Shown piece after piece: positions 1-12,010 of a stretch of DNA of 64,000 nt (the first letter of the stretch is position 1; every line of letters begins with the position of its first letter). Source of the stretch: Fasciola hepatica. Taxonomy: Eukaryota; Platyhelminthes; Trematoda; Plagiorchiida; Fasciolidae. The stretch covers positions 6,832,501 to 6,896,500 of the forward strand of contig CANUEZ040000165.1 in assembly GCA_948099385.1 (NCBI GenBank). Direction: 5' to 3'. The notes under the pieces were generated by a model. It did not search any database. It saw only the letters and a program-made list of their open reading frames with translations, and was not told the origin of the DNA. The position numbers and the translations under genes are program-made.

Positions 1-38
1 TGTATGTATGTATGTATGTATGTATGTATGTATGTATG

Positions 39-95
<57 letters not shown>

Positions 96-152
96 ATGTA
101 TGTATGTATGTATGTATGTATGTATGTATGTATGTATGTGTGTGTGTGTGTG
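1..152. repeat. Compound microsatellite (TGTA)n-(TA)n-(TGTA)n-(TG)n
   Basis: The window opens in tetranucleotide TGTA repeats, switches to about 20 TA units, returns to TGTA and ends in TG repeats. The open frame across it is an artefact of a tandem repeat whose unit is not interrupted by stops. Confidence 0.97.
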
Positions 153-2590
153 CAATCCACCAGACGGTAAATTGGAAACCCTAATCGGGTGTGATCAATT
201 TGTGAGGAAGATGAACTGTTTCACCGACTAGTGCACACTAGAGTAGTGAGTTGTGAATTTTCACCTTCCCATTATTTGTTCAGACTTTTGAGCACGATGC
301 AAAATACCACATTTAAACTTGTCCATTTTTACCGTCTACCGACCGCAGGAGTTCAGTGGTGCACTGATATCTTCAGGTCTATGCTCTTACCATTTTATTG
401 TGTGTGAAAATATTTACCGTAAAGTGCTTTCACGTTGCATGTCATACGGTGGGATAATTCCAGATTATTTCATAAGTTTCACTGCTGTATGAAATATTTT
501 CCCTCTCTGAACTTAGACAAAGGAATTAGGCCAACGTGGATTTGTCTGCACAATACTTCTGCACAAACACGATTAAGTGTCGTATGCAATGAAATATCGG
601 TCTTCACAAAATCACATGTGCCGTTAAGATAACTTTGTGTGGAAACCGTGAAAGTTTTGCGATATAAATGAAACAAACTGATTCGTTCCGTATAAGCCAG
701 CCATTGCGTGATATACGTGTAAACAGTGAAATACGGGAGACTTTAGTCTACCATTCGGTATGTAAAACATTTGTTGTTGAAGCTTAAGAGATAGGCGTTT
801 GTAGATGAGAGAGGTGGTTAAAAGAACAGATTCCGAAAGATCACGCCTTGACCCCGGTACGGTGTTTCACTGGTGTGGATTGTCGAGCTCAGATCCCAAC
901 CAGGGCTCCGAAAATCTTGTTCACTTTTATTGCAGGGTTTTACTCAGATGGGCCCAGAACCGATGCGCATGTGAGTGGATTTATTGGTCCACTACTGAAG
1001 CATGTAATTTGGTCCCCACGAAAGAGTTCAAGGAAGCGTCTGGTCGTGGAAATCACGTACATTGCCACACTGTCACACTGGAACACGAACACAACTGAAT
1101 GAACATATACGGAAAGAGTACCCAATACCTTGTTCTTTATCATCTTACCTTAGAAGTTTCACTGGCCTGAATGCAGTGAGTCTAAAGTTGAAGACGTGTG
1201 ATAATTTCCTAATCACGATCCCCATCACCATATCACCTAGTTGAAATCATATGGGGGTTATTTTGAAAATAATCCATAATATATACCATTAAATAAAACC
1301 AAAGCACAAATTATATTGGATAAACTTACACAACTTGTATTTATATGAGAAATAACGATTAACGTACCTACGTTTTCTGCCTGGACGTATCCGATTACTG
1401 CGAAAAGCAAGGTGATATGATTTTTTTAAATTTCATTAGTGACATACGGTAATTGAACCTGGGTTTGATAATGTCAACCAATCAGCTGATACGATTTACA
1501 TGTTTTCTCTTTGAATGCACACCATTGCGATTGTATGTGCAATTATGTGCATAAAGACCAGTTAACCGAAGGAATGGTACAGTAATGATTAACAAGGGAA
1601 GAGAGAAGTGATTTTATGTACTTAAAGAATAACCCACAAGGCTTGCCATAGATCCCCACACCGATTATCTAGTAATGGCCTCAACCTACTCGGTTAGTTA
1701 GGTGTAGTTAGATAAGTTCGTAATAAGCTCGGAGAGAGTGCAGATTGCTGCGACAATTCAGTTCATTACTGTTATATCATTTATACACTCAGACTAGAAT
1801 CAGGCATGGTGCGAGCACCATAAATGCATAAAAGGATAACGAAGAGAGGAAGGTGAATGTAACAAACAATTTATTTCTGTTGACTTATCACATATTTTTT
1901 GGATTTTGGGATTACATTAATTAGAGTCTAAAGCAGGATAGATGCCAGATGGATTGCATATGGTAAGAATGTACGAAGCAATTCGTGAATTAGGCAATTG
2001 AAATAAGTAATCTACGTCCATTTAGGTCATCTGAGGTGTTGAATGCTGTTGTACTCCTCGGTCGCTCACTGCAGAGTAGATTTTTTCATCCCAGGATGCA
2101 CCTGTAACCTTTGCGCGGGGTAGGGTATTTCATTTCAATTCTTTCAACAATCAACCTCCTGGTTCTATGCTTTGGTTTTGGTTTCTGTTTCGAATCATCT
2201 TTGTGTCGAGGACAAAACAAATAGAAGACCAAAGTGAAAAAAAGCAGAAATTAAAGCAGTGCCCGGAAATTGTGAAAGCGATAAAGAATTCCGAATGTGA
2301 TTAGGCCTGCCGCGTATCCCTTTTTTGAATTCGAATCTTTACCTATCCTGCTGAATTTCGTTTAGTTGGTGGCAATGTTGTTGTGAATCTCAGTGGTGTA
2401 CTCTTTTAGTGCACAACACAATTTCTGGCCATTGGTTAAATGCATAACTTATCCGAATGATCACCCATACAGATTTCGTCATTTTATTCTGTGGACATCT
2501 TAATCCAAATCTGAGTGATTTGCCTCACATGGTAACAGTGCATGATTTGACGCCTATCTGCCACTCATTGGTTTCGAACTATACAATTTT
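153..2590. other. No gene recognised
   Basis: Only short overlapping frames (65-97 codons) are present, none with a recognisable domain or convincing splice borders. The stretch is AT-rich and I see no repeat that recurs elsewhere in the window. Confidence 0.5.
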
Positions 2591-2591
2591 A

Positions 2592-2640
<49 letters not shown>

Positions 2641-2680
2641 CTCTCTCTCACACACACACACACATACACACACAAACACA
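2592..2680. repeat. Microsatellite (CTTT)n followed by (CA)n
   Basis: A pyrimidine tract of CTTT units runs into CT and then CA dinucleotides with a few interruptions. Confidence 0.95.
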
Positions 2681-2792
2681 GGTAGATTAACTACAAAGCA
2701 GATTCATAGCTCTTTGTTGTGTTTTCAATAGTGAATGTAGCTTTGGTAATACGTAGTGAGTTTGTTATAATTTTGAAACATTCTTTTTTCAG

Positions 2793-2884
2793 ATCCAACT
2801 TTGAGAAAGAAAGGAATTACCAAATTACACGATTCATTTGGAAAATTATTTCGCTGCGTCCTAATTGGTATACACTGCTATGTT
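2793..2884 (+). CDS. Possible isolated internal exon (weak)
   Basis: A 92-bp stretch lies between a good acceptor (a T-rich tract ending TTTTTTCAG) and a consensus donor (GTGAGT at 2885). Two frames are open through it. The frame entered with two bases would read PTLRKKGITKLHDSF and on to the donor. No domain is recognised and no partner exon was found nearby, so this may be chance. It is listed because the two splice sites are among the best in the first 20 kb. Confidence 0.2.
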
Positions 2885-4250
2885 GTGAGTAAAACTGGTC
2901 CTGGTTTTGTGGCAAATACACAAGCTTCAAAAAACAATTCAATTTTGATCTTCGAAGCAGATCGAGGCTGACATGGAGAACGTTTATGTTGTTATCTGTT
3001 GGTCGTAAATCACCTTCTCCAACCTTAACAATCGGTAACTTAAGTTGGTGGAGAGTATCCGAAATGGCATGTTGCAGTCAGCTTTGTGGTTTGCTGCTAA
3101 AAGGTATATCGTCACGGAATATGCCAGTGTCCCGTTCATTTTGGGCTAACACTGTCTACTATGTTGACCACTATCTGTACTCAACTTGAAATGCTTTCAG
3201 TCACACGTCTACTTAATTGTTTCCCAGTTCTTTCTGTGTACCATGCTCTGCACCCACATCCGCATCAATTATTTGCATTTGATTTGAAGGGCTGATAGAG
3301 GCATATTTCCACCACGCCGGGCATTGGTAACCGGGCTTCACTGAGATGAACAACATGGCAAGCGGCAAAGTATTTTAGATCAACGGCCGAGGCCAACTTG
3401 TTGCGTATTGTACAGCTTATGTCATCGTCTTTGTACGGAAGTTCTTGATTGACCTCACGTTTTGCAACCGATATGATCGGAGTCTTCACTGATGCCGATC
3501 TGCCGAGGAGTCGAACTAATTCGGACGGATTATTACTACAATTTAACTTTGCTTCATTTGGTAATGTATCGGAATCCAGATCAGTTCAGTGTATATCGAA
3601 AAAACGGTGCGCCGTGTGAAACGTTATCGGTGAGTGTTTATTGTTCGGTAGCACAACGTTATCGGAAAAGATGCTAGTCGATTGAAGTTCCGGTTATCAC
3701 GGGTAACCTTTCACAAGATCAGTTTACAGTCGAGCGATCTTGGGATAATAATCTTAGCCAGTGGGTGTTAAAAGCTTTGTGTTGGTGTATGCATGTGTGT
3801 GTGGGGGGGGGGGGGGGGCTGGGTCTCTGTCCCATCAGCACCGGACTGGTCATTTGAAGTCAACGACGTGTTGTGACCTTTGGGATGTTTATTCATCAGC
3901 GATGTTGTCTTTAGCTGTCTTTAGTTCGACACCAACATTGCCACATGTATATATTCGCTTTGGTCGATTCAAAAGTGTTATACCGACACTACGCCTTTGT
4001 TGAATTAGGGTCATACTGTGGAAACTCTGGCGTTGACCTGGCCGAGTGAACTATCAGTCAATCGATCTTGAAATTGAACCACCGTACACGCGGGCCGTGT
4101 ACACTCCTGCTGTCCCAGTATTCAGCACTAGAACGGAAGCACGTACTTACGAACGAATGTGAATCCAGGTCAGGTGTACCGTAAGCGTGCGCATGACGAA
4201 GTTGCAAACGGACGAAAGCAATTAACCAAAATTAGTTTCTCGCGCATCTA
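2885..4250. other. No gene recognised; contains a 16-G run
   Basis: Apart from a homopolymer of 16 G at 3803-3818, just after a short TG run, nothing here resembles a known gene or recurs in the window. A CTGATGA near 3893 on the minus strand lacks the rest of a hammerhead core. Confidence 0.5.
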
Positions 4251-4553
4251 GCAACATACGCTGGGTAGAGTTGGACAACGCCAAACGCGGTACAGATAGG
4301 CATCAGACGCGCTAGTGCAAGGCGAACGAGACATGAACGAATCATGTGCGAATGCCAATGACGTATGGATTGGCCACGCAACAGCATTCAACAGCAGGAC
4401 TCGACTGCCAGTTTCCCTTTCCAGCGAGCCTCTTGAAACACTTCAGTATTTCTGCATATCTTGTGTGAGGGTAAGATCTGATGTACCGTTCGATAGACGA
4501 TTTAGTCTCACTGGCAGACAGTGCGTCAGCACCGGCCCCTACCGAGCCCACGA

Positions 4554-4582
4554 AATCACGAACGGCAGGACAGCCGATCGAT
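4554..4582 (+). repeat. 29-bp element shared with 52424-52452 (inverted)
   Basis: This segment and the reverse complement of 52424-52452 match at 28 of 29 positions, centred on ACGGCAGGACAGC. It lies in a GC-richer patch (4260-4850) with frames open in several phases on both strands (the longest, 4315-4773, has 152 codons) and no recognisable domain. It probably marks two decayed copies of the same unclassified repeat. Confidence 0.5.
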
Positions 4583-4883
4583 GGCGTGAGTGGACAAACG
4601 AGAGACGAATCGTGCCAGCAACATTCAAGCCTCAAGACGTGGTCGCCCACAGTCGGACCAATGCACTGTGTGCAACATTTGTGAACATCGACTGGCTACC
4701 TACAGATTCTTTGTTTTTTTACAAATACAACGAAAAACGGTTTGTGGATGGAACTGGGTTTTCACCGCTGTAGTGAGGCCGTTTAAAAGACATGGCAGTT
4801 ACTTGCGTGTAGTGCGTGGGATAGATGATACCTTGCTTGGCTAACTAGCCTTCAGTTCCACCTTTCAAGTACAAACCTAAAGT

Positions 4884-5040
4884 CATCCGATCAGCCTTGC
4901 ACTCGGAAGCACCAGACCCGAGTTTTGTTCTTACTAAAGCTCATTAGTGTCGCATATCCATTGCCGTGCCCAGGATTTGAACCCGTGTATCTTCACCTGG
5001 AAGGCGTGTTGATCAGGCCAACATCTGAACGAGCCCCACT
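4884..5040 (-). repeat. tRNA-derived SINE, left copy of a head-to-head pair
   Basis: Read on the minus strand, a tRNA-like head with a B-box (GGGTTCAAATCC, near 4975-4986) is followed by a body. The body matches the + copy at 5060-5217 through blocks such as GCATATCC/GGATATGC, CTAAAGCT/AGCTTTAA and CTTGCACTCGGAAGCACC. The two tRNA heads face each other, about 20 bp apart. It is an old copy with many substitutions. Confidence 0.7.
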
Positions 5041-5059
5041 CGATAATTCGAATCAACTT

Positions 5060-5217
5060 TAACGACAGCGGTTTGGCGCAGTGGTAACACACACACGCCT
5101 TCGGGGTGAAAGTGCAGCGATTCAGATCTTGCGCATGGTAATGGATATGCAACACTAATTAGCTTTAATAAGAACGGAACTCCAGTATGGTGCTTCCGAG
5201 TGCAAGATTTATCGAAT
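5060..5217 (+). repeat. tRNA-derived SINE, right copy of a head-to-head pair
   Basis: The internal A-box is clear (TTGGCGCAGTGGTAAC, 5073-5088). The B-box position near 5116-5131 is degraded (GCGATTCAGATC). The body ends in GGTGCTTCCGAGTGCAAG. It is an inverted partner of 4884-5040. It cannot be a working tRNA gene because the acceptor stem does not close and the anticodon arm is poor. Confidence 0.7.
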
Positions 5218-6369
5218 GACATGAGGTTTATGCGTGAAAAGGTGGATTCCAATGGGCAGTCGGCTAAGCACAATTCAGTATTTGTTTTATTTCAACCGAG
5301 TTCGTTTTCATGATCATTGTGTCATCCGTACATATTCTATACAACATCGATCATTGAGTTTTGTGTCTGGTCTCATTTCCGGATTGCACAGTGAGTATGG
5401 TGGCTAGAATTGTTTTCAGAGGAATCGCCATGGCGACTTCTTTGACCAGTCTATATGTGGCCCCGCGGAACGCGAACACAACGTTTGCTCTGTTGAGAGA
5501 CAACTGTCGCTCAAGAATTTGCACCGGTGCAGTCAGTTTCATCTTCCTATTTCGCATATTGACAGATAACTTAAATAATTTTCATGAACAACGAGACATC
5601 GTCTAGCGTATCCACGTAAGAGATGGTTCTTGCTGTTTATTCGAACTCGTCTCAGCTAATTCAAAGCTATCTTGTAGCGGGTGTTTCGGAACCTGATTCT
5701 TTCACTGATTTCAGTAATTTCTCCGAGCCATTTTGCGAGGTTATATTGAGGGGAGTTCTGTAAGGACAAAAATATGGAAACTGTACGTCTTCTCCGTCTA
5801 GTTTTGCTGGGTGGTACGTTTCAGGTACTTTGGATCCAGTGGGTTTAACCTAATCGCCTTTGGTACTGTTGGTAAAATGACCTTGTGTGAAAAACGGAAA
5901 TCTTATTGTTTATTTGGCTTTTAAGCATATATGCTTAATTATGTGTTCTAATTTTATCCAACAGTGAAAAATCCAAAGAAGAAATGCACTCTGTGAAAGC
6001 TAGTGTTGGCATAGAGTAAACCGTCTAGTGTTATAGTAACCCTTCTTCTACCGTATTGGACTCCCAGTCGCGAATATCTGGGTTCGGGGCTTTGTTCGAA
6101 TTCGATGGAGATTAACTGTTAATGATAGAAAATGAACGAACCAAATTTACATTGGTCCAATGGTTTGGAGTGATGAGTTGAGCGTTCAGGCTGCCTCATT
6201 TCGTGAACTACGATTTCATTAAAATAAAAGACCAGTTGCTCTGGCAAACATCGTTGGATTGCAATATTGATCATACTAAGAGATTCCTCTGAGTCATCAG
6301 CTTCACCACTGAGCTGGTTACCAAGTGTGCTCAGTAATTTCGGGTTCATTCGGGGAGGTTCTAACAGTA
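5218..6369. other. No gene; SINE scraps at its 3' end
   Basis: No gene is seen. A tRNA-like fragment with GGGTTCGGGG lies near 6040-6095. At 6157-6200 a short piece (TGAGTTGAGCGTTCAGGCTGC) matches the tail of the hammerhead SINE at 22430-22455. Confidence 0.4.
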
Positions 6370-6800
6370 AACCTGATTTGGTCTTGCTCTGTTCCGTCCC
6401 AACAGCTTCACAATGAAGACTTCACTACTTCCGAACCATCTCACTTTGTTGGTATGAAGCAGATCGTTTAAGTGGGATTTGTGGTGATCATAATCAAATT
6501 CCTGCATGAAGGCTTGTTGGTTCATGATATATCTAGACTGCACTGTTAGCTTGTTTGCTCGGCTTCATCCGAATTGGTTAGCAAGGCTTCTATCGATAGA
6601 GACAACTGTTGGTAGCCGATTGGTTCATTGGTCCATTTGGCGGCCTCCATCCTTGTTTTACTTTCTGGACAGCTGATGACGTGCTGTCTGCTTCGCTGAC
6701 TCCAAACTTGCCCTCGATTCTGGGCGGGCGATTGCATATTGCCTGTTACTGAACCAAGCCCTCTATTGACAATGTGCCAGCCCACGCCCTCACAGACCTG
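6370..6800. repeat. Unclassified dispersed repeat, copy 1
   Basis: This stretch aligns with 11600-12010 in the same orientation. Shared blocks include AACCATCTCA, CAGATCGTTTA, GGCCTCCAT-type runs and CTCCAAACTTG near 6700/11946. On the minus strand both copies keep related peptides (FDYDHHKSHLNDLL here, FGYDPHTSDINDLF in copy 2). That suggests the ancestor was coding on the minus strand, though stops now interrupt it. I do not recognise the protein. Confidence 0.6.
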
Positions 6801-7241
6801 ACCATATTTTCGTCGTTCTGTGAAAGTTATGGAGCTAATATTTTATGTATGTACGGGGAAAAGATCGGTAGTTTTTAAAACTAGTAGTACAAGGGCACTG
6901 TGTCAGCAGTCCCAAGTTCAACGAACGTCTGAGAACCAGCCAGGATGACCTGGCAGTTAAGATGTTCGGTTCGCAACCCTCCACCCCTTTGACTGCTCCC
7001 TTTGAGTGGCTGAGCTGCATCTCTACGTTAACCACCACATCATCAAATTAAAGGAATACACTCGCAATGATCACAGTCAGCCGCTATTCACAGTGAGAAA
7101 TAGTTCTACTCCAGCAAAATATGGGATGTTTCACTCAGTCTGATTTAACCGACCGTTTATTTCGAGGAATTCTCTCTCTCTCGACCCCAAAAACGCATCC
7201 GTGCTGGCTGGCAAGCTGCTATCAACTGCACCCCTCCAACG

Positions 7242-7860
7242 AAGATCTCCGTCCCGTCTTTGTTCAGTACCAACATACGTTCCCTGTTCGCGAAAATGTC
7301 GGATCTAACCCTTGTTCTTCGTTCTCGCATTCATGTTCATACCTGTGTGGTTTGCATACAGGAATCGTGGCTGAACCCACATATGGCTGACTCACTGTTG
7401 TCAATACATGGCTTTCAACTGTTTCGGCACAACAGGAATTCCATCAGCAGGAAGATTGGAGGCGGAGTAGCCACGTATGTGAACTCCACCTGGCGTAGAT
7501 TGTTTAGTTACGCAGTGCCATCTTAATATGTTCTTGCTATAGCAGCACCATCATAACAAACTTATACGTAGCTCCTTTTTGCACACTGAACGTTATTTCA
7601 TCTTTCTGTGGCTCCCTTTTACCTTTCTCTGGTTCTTTGTTAGATGATAAATTACACATCATAGTAGGGAATTTGAGTCATGCTTCCACCGAACCCCCCA
7701 TTGCTTTTGATTTAACTGACCTTTGTATTTCTCCAACCAGAGGCCACTATCTTTTAGACAGAATTATCACCAATCATAACGAATCATTCTCTTTAAAGCA
7801 GTGTGCACCTCCCTCAACCAATAACCACTGTCTGCATTTGTTGAGGCCTAAGGTATCCTC
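7242..7860 (+). pseudogene. LINE apurinic endonuclease domain (broken)
   Basis: The protein pieces show the order expected for APE-like LINE endonucleases. NIRSLFAKMSDL comes first, then CIQESWL (the catalytic Glu of the ETW/ESW motif), GFQLFRHNRN and GGGVATYV. After a frame change at about 7526-7637 come VGNLSH in the position of GDFN, LDRIIT, and NHCLHL in the position of the terminal SDH. The Asp of SDH and the GDFN Asp are both substituted, so the nuclease would be inactive. Confidence 0.75.
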
Positions 7861-8376
7861 CCGGTTTACCTTTCACACTTTCAGACAAACCAGCCAAATC
7901 AAACGCTGTGTCCGAAATTATTCACGTGAAAACATTATTCTCCTACAGAAAACCCTTTTTCATGCATTTTCCGGATTTTCTTTTGAATCATCGCTAAGTA
8001 GCAACGTCGAACTCTTCGTAGAGACGGTCAGTTTCATTTTCAGCTTGTGTTGCCCCCTTTTCCCGGTGCTGAAATCCTTAAGAAAACAGAAGGAACATTT
8101 CCACAAAGCCCGGGATAATTTGAAAGTGAGACCCATTTCTCTTTTGATAAAAAAATCAAAGGCACTGATTCGCTGTGCTAGTCAACTCCTGTGTAGCCAT
8201 AATAGTAATCGACTACGGGAAGGCATTCGGCCGCTGTGAGGAAAGAAATCGGAACAAGGGAACTGTGCCGCGGATTTTGGCAGTATCAACAGTGCTTTCC
8301 TCTATCCATTAAATAACTTCCGATTTCATTCATTCCAGAAAATGATGTTCACATAACCTGGTTCCCTAAAGAGGTA

Positions 8377-9400
8377 TTCAAGCTTCTTCGTACTTCCAAA
8401 ATGACCTCAGGTATTGATGCTGATGGCCTATCATCACTTTTGAGAAATGGTGCTGTTGCCTTGAGCGATATATTCACTTCTCTCTTGAACAAATCTTTGT
8501 GCTCATTTTCTATTCCCAACTACAGGAGACTAGTCACTATTGTTCCTATACCCAAACCTAGTAATTCTGTTGTCGTAGCTAAAAGCTTTCGTCCTATTGC
8601 TCTAACTTCATCTGGTCTTAAACACACAGAAAGTGCCATTCCTAAACGTTCGAACTCTTCCATAAACTCTCCCGATGACTTTTTGCAGTTTGCCTATAAA
8701 CCGAACAGGTGCTCTGTGTATGCTATCACATCCTCAGTCCACCACGTAATCAAACCCTTGAATGGATCAGCGAAGTCTTTGAGATGCGACTTTCTAGACT
8801 ACTCATCCGCTTTTGATTGTATTCCACGGTCTCTCCTCCTCCGTAAACTGGAAGCTTTCTGCTGTTCCACACCTTTATTAGTATGGTAGTCCGATTATGT
8901 TACCAACAGAACTCAGTGCATTCGACTAGGTTTGAAAAGACCCAAACCCTTAGTGAACAATTCAGGAAAGCTTCAAAGAGCTGGCCTTTCCCCTGTTTGT
9001 TTTTCACATACAATATTGATTTTTCATCCAGTTCTTCTGCACATTTATTCAAATATGCCGATGATGTAACCCATTGTAGAGCTGTTTCTGTAACCCAGAA
9101 CTTTATTCCCTTTTCCAGTAAGCTGCCCCATATTTACGATTTCTCTGTTCGATCCGGTTTAACAATAAATTTGTCCAAAAGCTTTGAATGCATATTCACC
9201 CTTTCTCGATTGGCTTATCCTTGTGATCCATCTGTCTTTTCCACTGAACCACTAGCTAGAGTGGGTCCTATCGAATTCTTAGGAATCACTATCGATACGA
9301 ATCTGAATTGTTCATCTCGTATTTTAAACTGCGTGAAGAAACTTTGTCGGCTATCATTCTAGGTCCGAAAGCTTAGACCTTTTTATGTTGAACAGGGTGC
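8377..9400 (+). pseudogene. LINE reverse transcriptase domain (broken)
   Basis: The fingers and palm are readable in two frames joined near 8885. DADGLSSLL and FRPIALTSSGLK are motifs 1-2. FLDYSSAFDCIP (8788-8823) is motif A with its Asp. The region of the GVPQG motif is lost at the frame change. FKYADDVTHC near 9047 is motif C with both Asp residues, and IEFLGITIDTNLNC is motif E. Keeping YADD while losing the frame is typical of an old LINE copy. Confidence 0.85.
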
Positions 9401-9839
9401 TGTTCCCCTTTTCCTTTGCTACGGTCCTTTTCCTGTTCCACTTTACTGTTCTCCTTTTATTTTTGCTGGTTTACTTAAGAAAGATTTTTAAATTCTTTGC
9501 CGAGGTCTATCTATTACCAGTCCAGCACCTCATATACCCCAAAATAAACTATTTGCTAAGGTGAGCGATTTGCACCTGGTAGCATGTGAAAAGTTCGCTC
9601 GCAAAATCCTTGCTGACAGCACTCACCCTTTACACAGAGATCCAAACAAATATAACTCTCTCAGTTCTACACGTTCCTCCTTTCGATTCGTACCCCCTTG
9701 CATTACCATCTACAAAAACTTCACAGTTCTATATCTGGTCCGGATTCTCTTAAACCGGGCGCGAGTATTGGCGGAACTTCTTGGCAATTTTGACGTGTAT
9801 TATTTCATTTTTTCATCCCATTGACTCATTCAGGGGCAA

Positions 9840-10078
9840 AGTGTAAATCTCCTTGACTGAGATGCGCACGCCTATATACGCAAAATCCTGATCAAATACA
9901 AATAAAAATAATCCGGTTTGGAATCCGCTTTGGGGCTCCATGGATGTAAAATGCTCATGACTCGTACCAAGAGTGAAATAGTTGTACAGTGCTTCCATGG
10001 TTTTCAAAGTTGAATTGAGTGTTGGAACCGCAAGATGAATCATAGAACACAGATCTAAGCTACTACTAATCATTTACG
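9840..10078 (+). repeat. Hammerhead SINE (family H1), degraded copy
   Basis: It shares with 22330-22490 the run ACAGTGCTTCCATGGTTTTC, the tail GATGAATCAT and a closing CTACTACTAATCA. The ribozyme region has CTCATGA (one substitution from CTGATGA, 9954-9960), a CTC/GAG stem II, GAAA at 9975-9978 and the stem I strand CAGTGC at 9987-9992. The other stem I strand is eroded, so cleavage is unlikely. Confidence 0.7.
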
Positions 10079-11599
10079 AATTCTTCAATAAGCCTAGTCC
10101 CTCCTTCCACTCCCCCTCCCCCGTTTGGGCGTGCATATCGCAGTTACGTGACTTGACTTGTCTTGAAGTGGTTATCTGAAGGCTGACACGTGGACTACTC
10201 GGAGGTTCACTACTATCATCATTATCAGTAGCCTAAATAGGAATTTAGAACTTATGGGACAAACCGGGAATAGCTGAATACACTGTGCACGCAGCTCCGT
10301 AGTGAAGTTGGCGGCATTCTAATTTCTCTAGAGTACGCGATCTACTACCCGTAGTTTTTTCACACCAATAGGCCGCATTGAGACTTTCTTCACTCCATTC
10401 TAGAATTTCGTTGACTCGTATCCGCATATGAGAACAAATACCAATCACTAGTACACTTGAGAAACAAAATGAAATTGTTGTTTTTGCCATAATATATCAA
10501 TCAACATCCAAGTGGGAATGAATTTTATTTATCCTGGTTGGACATTTCAGTGGCCAAAAGTTGGGAGAAAGGCCCCACACGAAGCAGAATTGTTCTGCCA
10601 AAAATCGGTTACATTGTCAACATGCGCAGCTGAATATAGAAGTCAGGAGCATCGGTATGCCTAATGTATCCAAGACAATCTCGCTATATCTGTTCTCATG
10701 CATGCTGTACTCGAAGTAATTCTACAGTCTGAAGAACGACTTTGGCGATAGAAATCACATTTTTGCAGTATACACGTGTAATAGTGCAGCGAAATTGCCC
10801 AGGATGCACTGGGCAAACCTATATCTCTGACTTCTCTATGCAAATTTGTCACGGGAAATCATTGTTTGCAACCTATTCCTTATTATTTCTTTATCACAAG
10901 AATCTGTGCTGTACAGTTCAATATCGCTTTATGAGAAACAGATAAGAGTAGCATAATGAAACAATTCCCGATCACAAAATGTGTGACTCATTCATCCCCA
11001 GACACTTCAAAACAGAAACTCACCGAGAGTGTGAACGGCCAGCAGGTAGTAGAGAAACATGCAGAGAATCATGCTGGTTGTTCTTCTTTTTCCGGCTCAA
11101 GTGTACCAACAATGAGCCTGGAAGGTCAATTCAACGGCTACAAACCTGTTCTGGTTTATATCGGGTTGTTTCTTTAGAATGAGTCTAACGAAGTGGAGTC
11201 ATTTTGGGCTTACTAAAGTGCTCACCACAAGACAAATGAGCCAATCAGTTTCGATAAGCTTAGCGACGCGGGCGCTTATGTGCGCGAACCGGTGGGAGAT
11301 TGTCACGCGTATCGAGGTCCGAGTAGAGACAAAACGGGGCTACGTTCATACGGACCAGAAGGCTGACCGGTGTGTGAGTTGAGATGAACTGCACTGTTGG
11401 CGATAAAGTACAGTGGTAGCTGGCAGATTGTACTTTTGAAAATATGTGCAGAAATATTCTACTTTAAACAGTAAAACGTGTGCTGAATAGAATTGGAACG
11501 AAAGAATATCGACTGTCGTATTCTTCTGGAAAATTCCATCAAATCAGTAGTGTTTTGCAAAAATTCGCTTAACCAGGAATATTTCAGTGGAGTTTTGAA
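10079..11599. other. No gene recognised
   Basis: Only short frames (60-82 codons) without domains are present, and no strong repeat is seen. Confidence 0.5.
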
Positions 11600-12010
11600 G
11601 TTATCTTTCAAAGTGATAAGCATTTTATCATTTGTTCTGTCACCGTTGATTAGTTTTAGTGAAAGAGCTCTTCTGCCTTCAAACCATCTCATTTTATTGG
11701 TACAAAACAGATCGTTTATATCAGATGTGTGGGGATCATAACCAAATCCTTTCACGAAAACTTATGGTCCATTTGATATTCATAAGTGGCTCATCTGGCT
11801 GGTTGGTCTGGTTGCATCCGGATTGGTAGATTCGGCTACGGTTGGTTGAGAAAAAAGTGGCTACTGATTGGCCCATTGATCTGTTTGTCTGGCTCCATCA
11901 ATATCTCCTATTCTGGACAGCCTGTGACACGCGGTCTGTCCGATGACTCCAAACTTGACCTTGATTCTGGACGGGTGAGGCTGAGCTGTATGCCCACAAC
12001 ACGACCAGGG
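11600..12010. repeat. Unclassified dispersed repeat, copy 2
   Basis: This is the partner of 6370-6800 in the same orientation. The minus strand from 11755 down to 11459 stays open for 98 codons (NDLFCTNKMRWFEGR near its start), longer than in copy 1. It could be the remains of a retroelement protein, but no diagnostic motif is visible. Confidence 0.6.

Larger units (their letters stand above)
7121..9824 (+). mobile_element. CR1/Jockey-type LINE, decayed
   Basis: Pieces of a non-LTR retrotransposon ORF2 lie in order: an apurinic endonuclease (7242-7850), a spacer (7851-8376), a reverse transcriptase (8377-9400) and the C-terminal region with its SDLHLVACEKFARKIL block (9561-9780). Frames shift and stops occur throughout, so the copy is dead. 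I see no clear 5' untranslated region or target-site duplication. A C-terminal block ending in a HPLH or HPLY motif recurs at 39.6, 47.1, 52.05 and 59.0 kb, showing several related LINEs. Confidence 0.85.

Noticed and set aside
4..231. 75-codon frame in the opening repeat
   Set aside because: It is produced by TGTA and TA tandem repeats and has no protein character.
4315..4773. 152-codon frame on the plus strand
   Set aside because: Several other frames on both strands are also open here, the region is GC-richer, part matches a repeat at 52.4 kb and no domain or splice context is visible.
5070..5145. tRNA gene
   Set aside because: The A-box is good but the B-box is degraded, the acceptor stem does not close, and the flanks recur as an inverted SINE body.
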